Positions 42,321 through 50,739 of a stretch of 64,000 bases of DNA are shown here, piece by piece. A model generated the notes under the pieces. It did no database searches, had not been told where the DNA came from, and worked only from the letters and a program-made list of their open reading frames with translations. The DNA is from Desulfitobacterium_A sp034927245 (GTDB lineage Bacteria; Bacillota; Desulfitobacteriia; Desulfitobacteriales; Desulfitobacteriaceae), in NCBI RefSeq assembly GCF_034927245.1, contig NZ_JAYFQK010000018.1, positions 83,072 to 147,071 on the forward strand, given 5' to 3'. How positions within the stretch are numbered: position 1 is the stretch's first letter; each line of letters opens with the position of its first letter. Made by a program: the position numbers and the translations under genes.

Positions 42321-44701
42321 TCCTTTGTAGCCAGGATTTCGACAAAGGGCAGCGTTTTAATCCTCCGGTAAGTACGGGCCTGGGCGACCCATACGGAAAA
42401 GAGAGTTCCGGCTGCAGCGCCGATGAGGGCTGAAAGGGGAAGCTCGGCAGGTATGGAATATAAATCAGTGCTTAAACCTTGGGCTATTCCGGAGAGAAGC
42501 CCGTAAGAAAGCGGAATCCCCAGGATAATCCCGCAAACCGTCAAGGTCCATTGTTCCGAGGTAATCACGCGCAGCACTTCTTTGGGAGTCAGGCCCAGAA
42601 CCCTTAAAGAGGCGAGTTCCCGCTGTCGTTCGGAGAGTGAAATAATACTTGAATTATAGATCAGGGCAAAACCTGCAATCCCTGCAAGAACGGCCAGAAA
42701 ATAAACGGTGAAGCTGTAAGACCCCATCATTTTCTCGATTTTGTCCTTGCTTTCTTGACTGTCTTCAATTGAGCTGACGAGGTTTGCATCCTGAAATTTA
42801 TCCTTGAAGGTGCTGATTTCCTCGGGATTCATTTTAATTAACATCGAAGTGCTGATTTCACCCTGCTGAAGAAAGTCTTGCAGCGCCTGAATGTCCATAA
42901 AGGCATTAAGACCGACGTACTGAGGGACAATGCCTTGAACGACTAAGGTCTGCTTATTGACATCAGTACTGATCCGTTCTCGGCTCAGCGGGCTTTCAAC
43001 GGTGAGGGAATCCCCGACCTTAACCTGGAGCAGCTTGGCTAAACGGTCGGAAACCAGAATGCCGTTGGGGGGGACTTTCACGTTTTGGTCTTTTTTATCC
43101 AAGATGTTATACAGTGTTGAATCCTGTGTTAATCCCATAATGGGCACTTCTTTTTTATACCATTGATGTTTCAGGGTTGCGGGAACCTCCAATACAGGTT
43201 CTACCTTAGAAACCCCCGGTTCATGGGCAAGGGAATAGACCGTGGCTTTTGTACCAACAGGGCGGGTCAAGGAAAGTTTCACATCATAGGTTTGAACACT
43301 GTCAAACTGAAATGTTGTGAGTTTATCCATCATGTTCTGCATTGACCAGGAAACGCTCATTAAGCTAAAGACGACAGCCATACCCAGGACTGTAATCAAA
43401 CTTCTCGCCGGAACTCGGAAAATGTTGCGAATACCCATTTGAGCTTGAGCGGAAAGTTTCCGCCATAGAGAAGTGAACTGCTCAATCTTTGTTTTGCGGG
43501 TTGAAACGGGGGCAGCCGGCCGCATGGCTTCAGACGGATCTAAACGGAGAATATTAAGACTGCCTTTGATTCCGCTGAGAAGACTAAAAGCAAGGGAGAG
43601 CGCAATGCCCAGGAATAAATATTTTAGAGAAAAGGTACTTCTAAGGCCGGGAAGCGCGAAATATTCCTGATAAAGTGTTGTCAGCGGAAAAGAGAGCGCG
43701 ATTCCTAATATTCCCCCCAGGAGTCCGCCCAAGCTTCCAATGAAGAGGGGATACGAAAGATAGTGCCGGATGATTTCCCGGTTGGTAAAGCCCAGCGCCT
43801 TGAGCATCCCGATGATGCCCCTTTGCTGCTCGATCAGGCGCAGCAGCATCGTATAGAGAATGATTGCCGCTACACCGAGGAATACGATGGGCAAAGTTTG
43901 GGCTGTTCCTTTGAGGGAAGTTAATTCATTGCTTAAGATCGCATGGCTGGTTTGATCTTTGCGCGGAATGATGTTTTTGACGCCATAACGCTTAAGGGTT
44001 GTTTGCAAGGTATCCTTAACCGCAGCAAAATCAGTGCCGGGTTTAAGTGTAAAAACGAGATTATTGACTTGGTTGGCTTCCTTAACGAGGGCATTAAGCG
44101 TGTTTTTGGGGATATAGCCAATCCCAAACGTTTGGGGATCGGGATAAAGATCTTGGGGGCTTTTAAGGGCATAAATAAATTCCGGACTTTGGGCGGATCC
44201 TACAATCGTGAAGCTGATCCGTTTCCCCTCAAGGATTAAGGTCAGTTTATCGCCGAGGGAAAGATGGTTGGCTTTATAAAATTTAGGATCAACGAGGATC
44301 TCTGCGGCACCGTCAAGGGGTAAGCGGCCATCTTCGATTTGCAGCTGATTCAGCGTTGAATCAGCGGGCGAGTTTAAGGAAACAAGGCGTAAAGAGCGGT
44401 TGGAAGAACTATTTTTATCATAAAGATTGACATCCTTAACGATACGCCCCTCGATTTGATCAATACCGGGAAGGTTAGCCAGCGCCTGAACCTTGTTTTC
44501 GGGATACCCTGTTAACTGAATAAAGCCGTCCGCAAAATGAGTGCTTTGGTAGAAATCCTGCTGGGCGCGCTCTAAATTTTCATAGACGATTGACATGGAA
44601 GTATAGGCCAAAAGGCCGATGGCAATAACAATGATGCAAGCCACATAAACGCCTTTATTGTCCTTGATTTCCCTTATCACTTTTTTATGTAGAACTACCA
44701 T
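42317..44701 (-). CDS. ABC transporter permease, FtsX/MacB type (duplicated)
   Basis: A 794-residue permease with two FtsX domains: an N-terminal span, a large extracellular domain, three spans (about 265-385), a fourth near 430, a second extracellular domain and three C-terminal spans with the charged LSERQRELASLRVLGLTPKEV loop. Such proteins power antibiotic or peptide export or envelope mechanics. It overlaps the ATPase gene by seven bases. The Glu-stop end lies in dispersed repeat copy 1. Confidence 0.9.
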   Translation of the reverse strand: MVVLHKKVIREIKDNKGVYVACIIVIAIGLLAYTSMSIVYENLERAQQDFYQSTHFADGFIQLTGYPENKVQALANLPGIDQIEGRIVKDVNLYDKNSSSNRSLRLVSLNSPADSTLNQLQIEDGRLPLDGAAEILVDPKFYKANHLSLGDKLTLILEGKRISFTIVGSAQSPEFIYALKSPQDLYPDPQTFGIGYIPKNTLNALVKEANQVNNLVFTLKPGTDFAAVKDTLQTTLKRYGVKNIIPRKDQTSHAILSNELTSLKGTAQTLPIVFLGVAAIILYTMLLRLIEQQRGIIGMLKALGFTNREIIRHYLSYPLFIGSLGGLLGGILGIALSFPLTTLYQEYFALPGLRSTFSLKYLFLGIALSLAFSLLSGIKGSLNILRLDPSEAMRPAAPVSTRKTKIEQFTSLWRKLSAQAQMGIRNIFRVPARSLITVLGMAVVFSLMSVSWSMQNMMDKLTTFQFDSVQTYDVKLSLTRPVGTKATVYSLAHEPGVSKVEPVLEVPATLKHQWYKKEVPIMGLTQDSTLYNILDKKDQNVKVPPNGILVSDRLAKLLQVKVGDSLTVESPLSRERISTDVNKQTLVVQGIVPQYVGLNAFMDIQALQDFLQQGEISTSMLIKMNPEEISTFKDKFQDANLVSSIEDSQESKDKIEKMMGSYSFTVYFLAVLAGIAGFALIYNSSIISLSERQRELASLRVLGLTPKEVLRVITSEQWTLTVCGIILGIPLSYGLLSGIAQGLSTDLYSIPAELPLSALIGAAAGTLFSVWVAQARTYRRIKTLPFVEILATKE

Positions 44702-45399
44702 GTGAGTTCCTCCGGTGCTAATGGATGCTCATTAACGGTAATATGATCAATGATCCCATCTTTAAGAAAAAGAACTCGATCCGCCATTTTAGCAATCTCA
44801 CTATTATGAGTAATGATCAAAATCGTCATGTGATAGTTTTGATTTAATTGCTTAAGTGCCATTAAAACCTGGATTCCGGTTTGAATATCGAGAGCTCCGG
44901 TGGGTTCATCACAGAGAAGCAAAGCGGGATTTTTGACGATGGCACGGGCTATGGCGATGCGCTGCTGCTGGCCTCCTGAGAGCTGTGAAGGAAAATGGTC
45001 TTTTAGGTCCTCTAGGCCAACATCGGTGAGGACCTTTTCAACTTCAAGGGGATGTTCGGCGATGTCTGCGGCTAATTTGACATTTTCATAGGCGGTTAGA
45101 TTTGGCATGAGATTATAATGCTGAAAGATAAACCCCACTTCTTTTCGCCGGTAAAGGGTAAGTTCAGCATCGCTTGCTTTATGAAGGGGCTGACCTTGGT
45201 AATGAAGTTCACCTTCGGTGGCTTGAGTCATTCCTCCCAGAATGTTTAATAGAGTTGTTTTACCGGAACCGCTTTGGCCCAGGATGATAATGAACTCTCC
45301 TTCAAGGATCTGAAAATCAATGCCTTTAAGCACTTCTGTCTCGACAGTTCCCGTTTTAAAAATTTTTCGGATTGCTTTGCCTTCGAGCAGGGTCGTCAT
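44695..45399 (-). CDS. ABC transporter ATP-binding protein (MacB/LolD type)
   Basis: A 234-residue ATPase: Walker A GQSGSGKTT, Q-loop FIFQHYNLMP, signature LSGGQQQRIAIARA, Walker B LLLCDEPTGALD and the switch His in IITHNSEI. Start 45399 is set by GGGAGG eight bases upstream; a GTG at 45408 would lie against that site. The first 44 bases overlap the end of the TetR gene in another frame, which ties expression of regulator and transporter. Confidence 0.92.
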   Translation of the reverse strand: MTTLLEGKAIRKIFKTGTVETEVLKGIDFQILEGEFIIILGQSGSGKTTLLNILGGMTQATEGELHYQGQPLHKASDAELTLYRRKEVGFIFQHYNLMPNLTAYENVKLAADIAEHPLEVEKVLTDVGLEDLKDHFPSQLSGGQQQRIAIARAIVKNPALLLCDEPTGALDIQTGIQVLMALKQLNQNYHMTILIITHNSEIAKMADRVLFLKDGIIDHITVNEHPLAPEELTW

Positions 45400-46090
45400 C
45401 GTGTTCACCTCCCAAGGGGGATTTATTGGCTAAACCGTGGGCTAAGAGATCAAGCATCTGATCCAAGTGCTTGAGAGACTGAGGATCTTTTAACAGGGAT
45501 ATTTCATCGATTGAAGGGTTAGCTGCTATCGTTTGAAGCTGAAAAATATAGTATTCACTAAGGGAAGCACTCCAGATCCCCAGAAAATGGCCGGCCAAAA
45601 GCGGATCAATCTGCGGGTTAATCTGGCCCAGCTCAATTCCCTTTTGAACCATTCGTGTATAAATATCCTGAGCTTTTAGGAGTTGTTCCCCCATGACCTC
45701 ATCTTTAAGGGCCTTATTCGGTTCCTTGAGAAAATTATTGCCGATGGCCAGAAGCTCAGGATTTTCTTCTGCGAAGCGAAGACCGGCTATACAGAGATCG
45801 CGAAGGGTCTGAAAGAAGTCGAAGCCCTTGCCTTCAAATTGAGGGACATGTTCTTTGAGATATGAAATCTTTCGTTCGCCCGTAAGATCAATAATAAATT
45901 TATATAAGTCTTTGAGATCATTAAAGTATTGATAAAAACTGCCGCGGGGAATCCCCGCCATTTTAATGATATGCGCAACACTTGCGTGATCAAAGCAAAG
46001 GGTTGCAAATTCTTTAAGTGCGGCGTTGATAATCCGTGTTCTTTTTTCTTCGGGCAAATTGAAGAAGGTCTGAGTCGGCAAAGCAACCAT
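45356..46090 (-). CDS. TetR-family transcriptional regulator
   Basis: A 244-residue repressor: N-terminal HTH (KRTRIINAALKEFATLCFDHASVAHIIKMAGIPRGSFYQYF) and a helical ligand domain. It heads the efflux operon and probably represses it through the TGACA/TGTCA sites at 46119-46165. The annotated ATG has GGAAAGG only one base away, so a TTG at 46081 (giving LPTQTFFNLPEEK) may be the real start. The last about 15 residues overlap the ATPase gene. Confidence 0.88.
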   Translation of the reverse strand: MVALPTQTFFNLPEEKRTRIINAALKEFATLCFDHASVAHIIKMAGIPRGSFYQYFNDLKDLYKFIIDLTGERKISYLKEHVPQFEGKGFDFFQTLRDLCIAGLRFAEENPELLAIGNNFLKEPNKALKDEVMGEQLLKAQDIYTRMVQKGIELGQINPQIDPLLAGHFLGIWSASLSEYYIFQLQTIAANPSIDEISLLKDPQSLKHLDQMLDLLAHGLANKSPLGGEHDDDPARRQSNPKNF

Positions 46091-46118
46091 CCTTTCCGGT
46101 TAAAGGATAATCAGGATA

Positions 46119-46165
46119 TGACAGTAATGTCACTTAATACTATAAATATATGACGAAGGTGTCAT
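46119..46165 (-). promoter_or_regulatory. Efflux-operon promoter with two TetR-type operators
   Basis: Two inverted repeats: TGACA-GTAA-TGTCA at 46119-46132 and ATGAC-GAAGGT-GTCAT at 46150-46165. On the minus strand ATGACA (-35) and TAGTAT (-10) with a 17-base spacer lie within this stretch, so a bound repressor would block polymerase. Confidence 0.6.
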
Positions 46166-46191
46166 AAGATCAAGATATATTTCAGCGAAAG

Positions 46192-46401
46192 TTATCCGAT
46201 GACTAACCGCCACTAAGATTCCCGCTTCCTAAGTGGGAGATAAGTGGCGCTAAGTCCCTGGACATAGGAAGCTTGTTTGCTTTGCAAGCTTAGCTGACTT
46301 GTCCTCTGCGGGGATAAGTCAGCTAACTTCAAAAACAAGTGCGATAGTTCCACCGGAACTATCGGGAGTCAAAACTCTGCATGAGGTAAGTTTCCTTTAT
46401 C
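46192..46401. repeat. Dispersed structured repeat, copy 2 (long)
   Basis: A 210-bp unit without a gene, made of successive hairpins: CGCCACT...AGTGGCG (46208-46249) around an inner CCCGCTT/AAGTGGG, an AAGCTTG...CAAGCTT hairpin, AGCTGACTT...AAGTCAGCT, then CGATAGTTCC/GGAACTATCG (46342-46364) and GGAGT/ACTC, ending GTAAGTTTCCTTTATC. Copy 3 at 60527 is nearly the same but lacks the inner part of the first hairpin. Confidence 0.88.
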
Positions 46402-46405
46402 TTTC

Positions 46406-46464
46406 GTTAACGGCGATGTTAACTTGAGGAGTTAACAGTACCGTTAACTTAATGAAAAGTTAAC
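46406..46464 (+). promoter_or_regulatory. Array of five GTTAAC palindromes (putative activator sites)
   Basis: GTTAAC at 46406, 46418, 46431, 46443 and 46459, that is start-to-start steps of 12, 13, 12 and 16 bases. The array lies about 60-117 bases before the expected start of transcription from the sigma-54 promoter at 46497, where enhancer-binding proteins usually bind. Confidence 0.6.
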
Positions 46465-46496
46465 ACAAGAAAAGCCTATAATTCAACATTTTATGT

Positions 46497-46512
46497 TGGC
46501 ATGCTTTTTGCA
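46497..46512 (+). promoter_or_regulatory. Sigma-54 (-24/-12) promoter
   Basis: TGGCATG-CTTT-TTGCA matches the consensus TGGCACG-N4-TTGCW at all but one base, with GG and GC exactly ten bases apart. It points toward the DoxX gene, leaving a leader of about 195 bases. Confidence 0.75.
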
Positions 46513-46718
46513 CTATTATAGTTCGTCATTATTTGATAACTGTTATTCGTGATAATTTTAATTAGAACTATTTTAGTATGAAATAGCAGTGATCAGATAT
46601 TAGAAGAAAATAAGGAGGAAAGGGATAGGAGGAAAGAGATTTCAACGTGTTCCAATAGGTCTTATTTATTTAACTTAATCTTTGGATCGTACCTAAAGTT
46701 AATAAGGGGGAGTAAGTT

Positions 46719-47267
46719 ATGACAGATTACATTAATTTTGTGAAAGCTCAATTAAAGGATTGGAAAGTTGCCGTTTTAACACTTGTTTTAACCGTTGCCA
46801 GAATTCTTTTTGGATATGCTTGGATTACAGCTGGATTTGAAAAAGCTACAACATGGCTTTCTGATGGGAAACTCAATTCAATCGGATTAGTTAAAGGAAT
46901 GGTTAATAATCTAGCTGCTGCCGGTCACCCAGATCCGCTCGGTATCACCCATTGGTATGGCTGGGTTGCTAATGTTCTCTTTGTGAATACGATGCCTGCA
47001 CTTACTGACGTAATGGTTGTTATTTTTGAAATCGGATGTGGTTTATTCTTCCTTCTAGGCTTTAAAGTGTTCTGGGCTGGTCTAGTCGCTTTATTCATGA
47101 ATCTCCAATTCATGGCAGCCGGTTCCTATAATAACTTTGGTTATATTTGGACTGACTTGGCCTTAGCTAAATTTGCTAAATATGCTGAACTTATTGGGGT
47201 TAGCGGATATCTTGCTTCTAAAAAGAATAATGGTTTAGCAACAGGCGCTCAACAAGCTGCAAAATAA
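46719..47267 (+). CDS. DoxX/DoxD-family membrane protein
   Basis: A 182-residue protein with four membrane helices (about 20-40, 90-105, 107-135, 150-170). VARILFGYAWITAGFEKATTWL and ALTDVMVVIFEIGCGLFFLLGFKVFWAGLVALFMNLQF are typical of the DoxX/DoxD (quinone-oxidoreductase-associated) family, seen with thiosulfate:quinone oxidoreductase and in oxidative-stress membrane complexes. GGGGGAG precedes ATG. Transcribed alone from a sigma-54 promoter, which implies induction by a specific signal. Confidence 0.85.
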   Translation: MTDYINFVKAQLKDWKVAVLTLVLTVARILFGYAWITAGFEKATTWLSDGKLNSIGLVKGMVNNLAAAGHPDPLGITHWYGWVANVLFVNTMPALTDVMVVIFEIGCGLFFLLGFKVFWAGLVALFMNLQFMAAGSYNNFGYIWTDLALAKFAKYAELIGVSGYLASKKNNGLATGAQQAAK

Positions 47268-47269
47268 TT

Positions 47270-47282
47270 TTATCCGATGACT
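47270..47282. repeat. 13-mer TTATCCGATGACT shared with repeat copies 2 and 3
   Basis: The same 13 bases open repeat copy 2 (46192) and copy 3 (60527). Here they occur alone, just behind the DoxX stop, so the DoxX gene lies between two direct copies. Confidence 0.6.
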
Positions 47283-47295
47283 TCTAGAGAATATT

Positions 47296-47330
47296 GGCCG
47301 GTAGTTATAATATAACTGCTGGTCTTTATT
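47296..47330 (+). terminator. Terminator after the DoxX gene
   Basis: A 13-bp stem with G-U pairs (47296-47308 with 47312-47324) followed by TTTATT. Confidence 0.65.
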
Positions 47331-47462
47331 CTTTATATGATAAAAAATAAAGTTGTTGTGACTGGAATTCTTATCAAAAAAACCTAAAGAAATCAAGTGA
47401 AACTAAGATGTGCCTCTATGAAATAATAGAAAAAATGGTATACTATGATTGTAATAAATTTC

Positions 47463-47813
47463 GGGGGTGTTTTAGACTCGCTCGGGGAAGCGGTGGCAGA
47501 AGTTGCGCGTCGAGATCCCACCTGGCCTCGTTAAACGGTGGACCTTAATAGTTAACAACGATAATTACGCTCTAGCTGCTTAATTGCCGCTAGCATCCTG
47601 CCTTCTGCGCCTACGATGAAGGGTCAGGGTGTCAAAACAGTAGGACTGCTCTGATGACAATTCTCGGAGTCATTAGCTAAGATTATCGAGATAGCCTTGG
47701 ACGGATCCTGTCTTCTGGAGACTAAGAGGCGAATTTTAAAGAGAAGACTACACGCGTAGAAGCTTTTGTGGCAGCTCTTCGATACAGGGGTGCAAGTCCC
47801 CTCACCTCCACCA
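47463..47813 (+). ncRNA. ssrA: Transfer-messenger RNA (tmRNA)
   Basis: 351-nt RNA. The acceptor GGGGGTG (47463-47469) pairs with CACCTCC (47803-47809) and ends ACCA; the T-arm is CAGGGGTGCAAGTCCCCT-like. The tag frame ends NNDNYALAA with TAA at 47581-47583, preceded by GTT (47551). Aligned on the TAGT determinant the resume codon would be AAC at 47554, not the usual alanine or glycine codon. It works with SmpB to free stalled ribosomes and tag the product for proteolysis. A terminator hairpin (47900-47933) follows. Confidence 0.93.
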
Positions 47814-47899
47814 AAATGAATGACGGTTGATGTTTTGAAACATTCTTTTTGGAATGTCTGAATGACATCTTATTTGACCTAACTTTCCAAGTTAAAAGT

Positions 47900-47938
47900 A
47901 ACATGTTAACTCTTGTTTTAGAGATAACATGTTTTTTT
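47900..47938 (+). terminator. Terminator downstream of ssrA
   Basis: AACATGTTA at 47900-47908 pairs with TAACATGTT at 47925-47933, followed by a T run. The rest of 47814-48130 holds no gene. Confidence 0.75.
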
Positions 47939-48130
47939 ATTAATAGACAGGATTTAAATCATGGGTATGATAGTCAAAGACCACCATATCTTTTTTATAT
48001 TGCCGTGGGGAACATATGTTTGATATAATTTTATGTAAGAAAAAGGATATATACTAATCGAAAATTTGATCAGCTACTTTCTTCGATACCCATTTATAGT
48101 TTATTATCCTGGCGAAAAGGAAGTGACCAA

Positions 48131-49000
48131 ATGACCCTGGATAAAAAGTGGAAAGGTACAATTTATGCCGATGGTCAAGAAATAGCAGTCTTTTCTAGTG
48201 GAGATAATAATGATTACATTTCCCTTACAGATATTGCACGATTTAAAAGTGATGAGCCGAACGATGTGATTCGGAACTGGATGCGCGGGAAAGATACTTT
48301 AGAATTTCTTGGATTTTGGGAACAACTAAACAACTCAGATTTTAAACCCGTCGAATTCGAGGGGTTTAAAATGCAGGCCGGTTCTAACGCTTTTACTATG
48401 TCCCCACGAAAATGGATCAGCGGGACGAATGCCATTGGAATCATTTCACGTTCTGGTCGTTATGGTGGTACTTTTGCTCACAGAGATATCGCTTTTGAAT
48501 TTGCTTCATGGATTTCAGCAGAGTTCAAGTTATATATCATCAAAGATTATCAACGACTTAAGTTAGATGAAAATAGTCGTCTTTCATTGGATTGGAATCT
48601 TAATCGTATCCTTGCGAAAATCAATTATCGTATTCATACGGATGCTATTAAGGAGAAATTGATCCCGGCGGATATTTCACCTCAGCAGAAAAGCATTACC
48701 TATGCAAATGAAGCGGACGTATTGAATGTGGCTTTATTCGGTCAAACGGCGAAAGAATGGCGAACAGCCAATCCTGACACAAAAGGGAATATTCGGGATG
48801 AAGCTTCACTTCAACAGCTCATTATACTAGCGAATCTCGAAAGTTTAAATGCGGAATTCATTCGTCAAGATATACCGCAAAATGAGAGACTTTTACGTCT
48901 GAATATAAGTGCACAGCAGATGATGAGGTCACTTTTGCAAAGCGCAAGTATGAAAAAGCTGAATGCCTTAGGTACAGCCAAATTTCCGAAAGAGAATTAA
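48131..49000 (+). CDS. KilA-N domain DNA-binding protein
   Basis: A 289-residue protein. Residues about 10-145 form a KilA-N domain (YISLTDIARFK, VIRNWMRGKDTLEFLGFWEQ, GRYGGTFAHRDIAFEFASWISAEFKLYIIKDYQRLK), a fold from phages and large DNA viruses. The C-terminal half is helical (QTAKEWRTANPDTKGNIRDE) and common to bacterial chromosomal copies. It probably binds DNA; its role is unknown. GGAAGTGA precedes ATG. It is the first gene after tmRNA, a frequent island insertion point. Confidence 0.85.
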   Translation: MTLDKKWKGTIYADGQEIAVFSSGDNNDYISLTDIARFKSDEPNDVIRNWMRGKDTLEFLGFWEQLNNSDFKPVEFEGFKMQAGSNAFTMSPRKWISGTNAIGIISRSGRYGGTFAHRDIAFEFASWISAEFKLYIIKDYQRLKLDENSRLSLDWNLNRILAKINYRIHTDAIKEKLIPADISPQQKSITYANEADVLNVALFGQTAKEWRTANPDTKGNIRDEASLQQLIILANLESLNAEFIRQDIPQNERLLRLNISAQQMMRSLLQSASMKKLNALGTAKFPKEN

Positions 49001-49640
49001 ATTATTAACAATATTTGTAAAGGAGGGGATAATTCAGAAAATAATACATAATAATTTTGGGGAAATCAGAAGATAAAAAGGTCCTATAGGAGTTAACTCA
49101 TGTAGTCCATGGATGTAACATATTTGAACTGTGGGCAAGGTTATGATTCCTAAATGTACTCCTGGCAAATATATGGTTCGTATAGCGAGGAAAATCTTAT
49201 TAAAGACTTGGCTGTAGAAGGTGTTTTTGGCAACTTTATAGTTGATGGCAGACTTATGGGTATTGTCACACTTTTCAGCGTTTTGGGGAAAATCAAGCAT
49301 CGTTTAGGCGGTGCTTTTTTCGCTTTTTGCATCCCCATCGTTAAATTATGCACTCCTCTCGGGGACGAACCTGACCTTTCGTTAAAAAGTATAGGAATCG
49401 TTAAAAGGTTTGAGAAATCGTTAAAAGGTATAAAATGGGGATATTAAAATGTACCCATAAAATAGATAGCAAAAGGGTGTAGAGTCCCGACTTGCGGATA
49501 GGTGATGCGGATAGGTGATAAGGTTCATATCGATTCAGGTCAGGGAAAAAATATAAATGTTTAAAATACACTTGATCCTAACGTAACGTCAGGATATAGA
49601 ATACAATTGCCGGCAAAATTATTTCGTACGAAATGAGGGG
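49001..49640 (+). other. 640-bp intergenic stretch without a convincing gene
   Basis: AAAGGAGGGG at 49019 is followed by ATA-start codons for IQKIIHNNFGEIRR then stop, which resembles the start of an Ant/BRO-type protein with its ATG lost. A hairpin (AAGCATCG 49295-49302 with CGGTGCTT 49309-49316, then TTTT) lies in the middle. Three TCGTTAAAARGT units start at 49379, 49398 and 49418, with a related unit at 49338. Confidence 0.4.
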
Positions 49641-50372
49641 ATGATTATCCAGAAAAAACTTTGGAAAGTGGGAGAATTGGCTAAACAAACCGGAATTACT
49701 GTTCGGACACTTCACCATTATGATCAGATTGGTTTGCTTTCTCCTTCGCAACATTCAGATACCGGTCATAGGCTTTATAACGAAGCAGATATTGCCAGAC
49801 TTCAACAAATCATGTCACTTAAACAACTGGGTTTTGCTTTAGAAAATATTAAAAAATTAATGGCAAACCCGAACTTTAATCCGGTTAAAGTCATCGAGAT
49901 GCATTTGGAAAGTCTAAAGGAGCACATTCAGTTACAAGAAGAGATGTATAGCCGGTTGGAAGGAATATGTAACCTGCTCCAGACTCGACAAGACGTTAAT
50001 GTCGAGCAGTTTATAAAATTAATTGAGGTGATCAACATGGATGTCAACACTTATTTCACGAAGGGGCAATTAGAAAAACTCAACAAACAAGCTGAGCTAC
50101 TTGGTCAAGAAAAGATAAAGGAAGTTCAAGACGAATGGCCTGTTTTAATTGCCAAGGTGCGTGCGGAATTAGAAAAAGGCACACCGTCTGGGAGTCCTGT
50201 GGTTGTGGAATTGGCCAAACGTTGGCAGGAGTTGGTCGGTATGTTTACGGGTGGTGACCAGGGGATAACCCGAGAAGCGGAACAATTATACAAAGAAAAT
50301 CCTGATATGGCGATGCAATTTGGGATAGACAAAGAACTTTGGAAATATATCAGTAGGGCTATGAAATCTTAA
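49641..50372 (+). CDS. MerR-family regulator with TipAS domain
   Basis: A 243-residue activator. N-terminal MerR HTH (KVGELAKQTGITVRTLHHYDQIGLLSPS), a dimerisation coiled coil (about 85-125) and a C-terminal TipAS domain (YFTKGQLEKLNKQAELLG... to the end) that in relatives binds thiopeptide or other drugs. It usually activates its own promoter or a neighbouring transporter; no such gene is adjacent here. Ribosome site GAGGGG. Confidence 0.9.
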   Translation: MIIQKKLWKVGELAKQTGITVRTLHHYDQIGLLSPSQHSDTGHRLYNEADIARLQQIMSLKQLGFALENIKKLMANPNFNPVKVIEMHLESLKEHIQLQEEMYSRLEGICNLLQTRQDVNVEQFIKLIEVINMDVNTYFTKGQLEKLNKQAELLGQEKIKEVQDEWPVLIAKVRAELEKGTPSGSPVVVELAKRWQELVGMFTGGDQGITREAEQLYKENPDMAMQFGIDKELWKYISRAMKS

Positions 50373-50375
50373 AGG

Positions 50376-50411
50376 AAAGATGCCAGGATGTTATTACGTT
50401 CTGGCATCTTT
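50376..50411 (+). terminator. Terminator after the MerR gene
   Basis: A perfect 11-bp stem AAAGATGCCAG (50376-50386) with CTGGCATCTTT (50401-50411). The rest of the gap to 50739 shows no gene. Confidence 0.8.
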
Positions 50412-50739
50412 GTTAATCAGTACTTTATTTGTCATCGTAGGAAGGAATTAATTGATATTTATGGAATTGAGTGAACAACAATATTGTTAGCCTTTCCGGC
50501 CACTTCATAGATAGAAATCACCCGCCGGGTGCGGTGGATGGCGTGAGGTGGGAACAGTCCTTGAAAAAGGTCCTGTTCAGTGAGATGATAAAAACAACGG
50601 CCGTAATGCTTGACCCTTTAAAATACTTTATAATAAGTCCAAAATAATTATCTTAAATAAGCCGGCATTAGTGCGGTACATTGGATAATTTAATGCGTAT
50701 TGCAATGTATCCTGAGTTCCCGGAATGTGAAAGCTGAGG

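Noticed and set aside
48131..49000. KilA-N protein as sign of a prophage at ssrA
   Set aside because: No integrase, capsid or terminase genes follow, and no second copy of the tmRNA 3' end was found in the window.
49154..49447. 97-residue open frame after the KilA-N gene
   Set aside because: No ribosome site or family likeness, and a terminator-like hairpin with T-run lies inside it.
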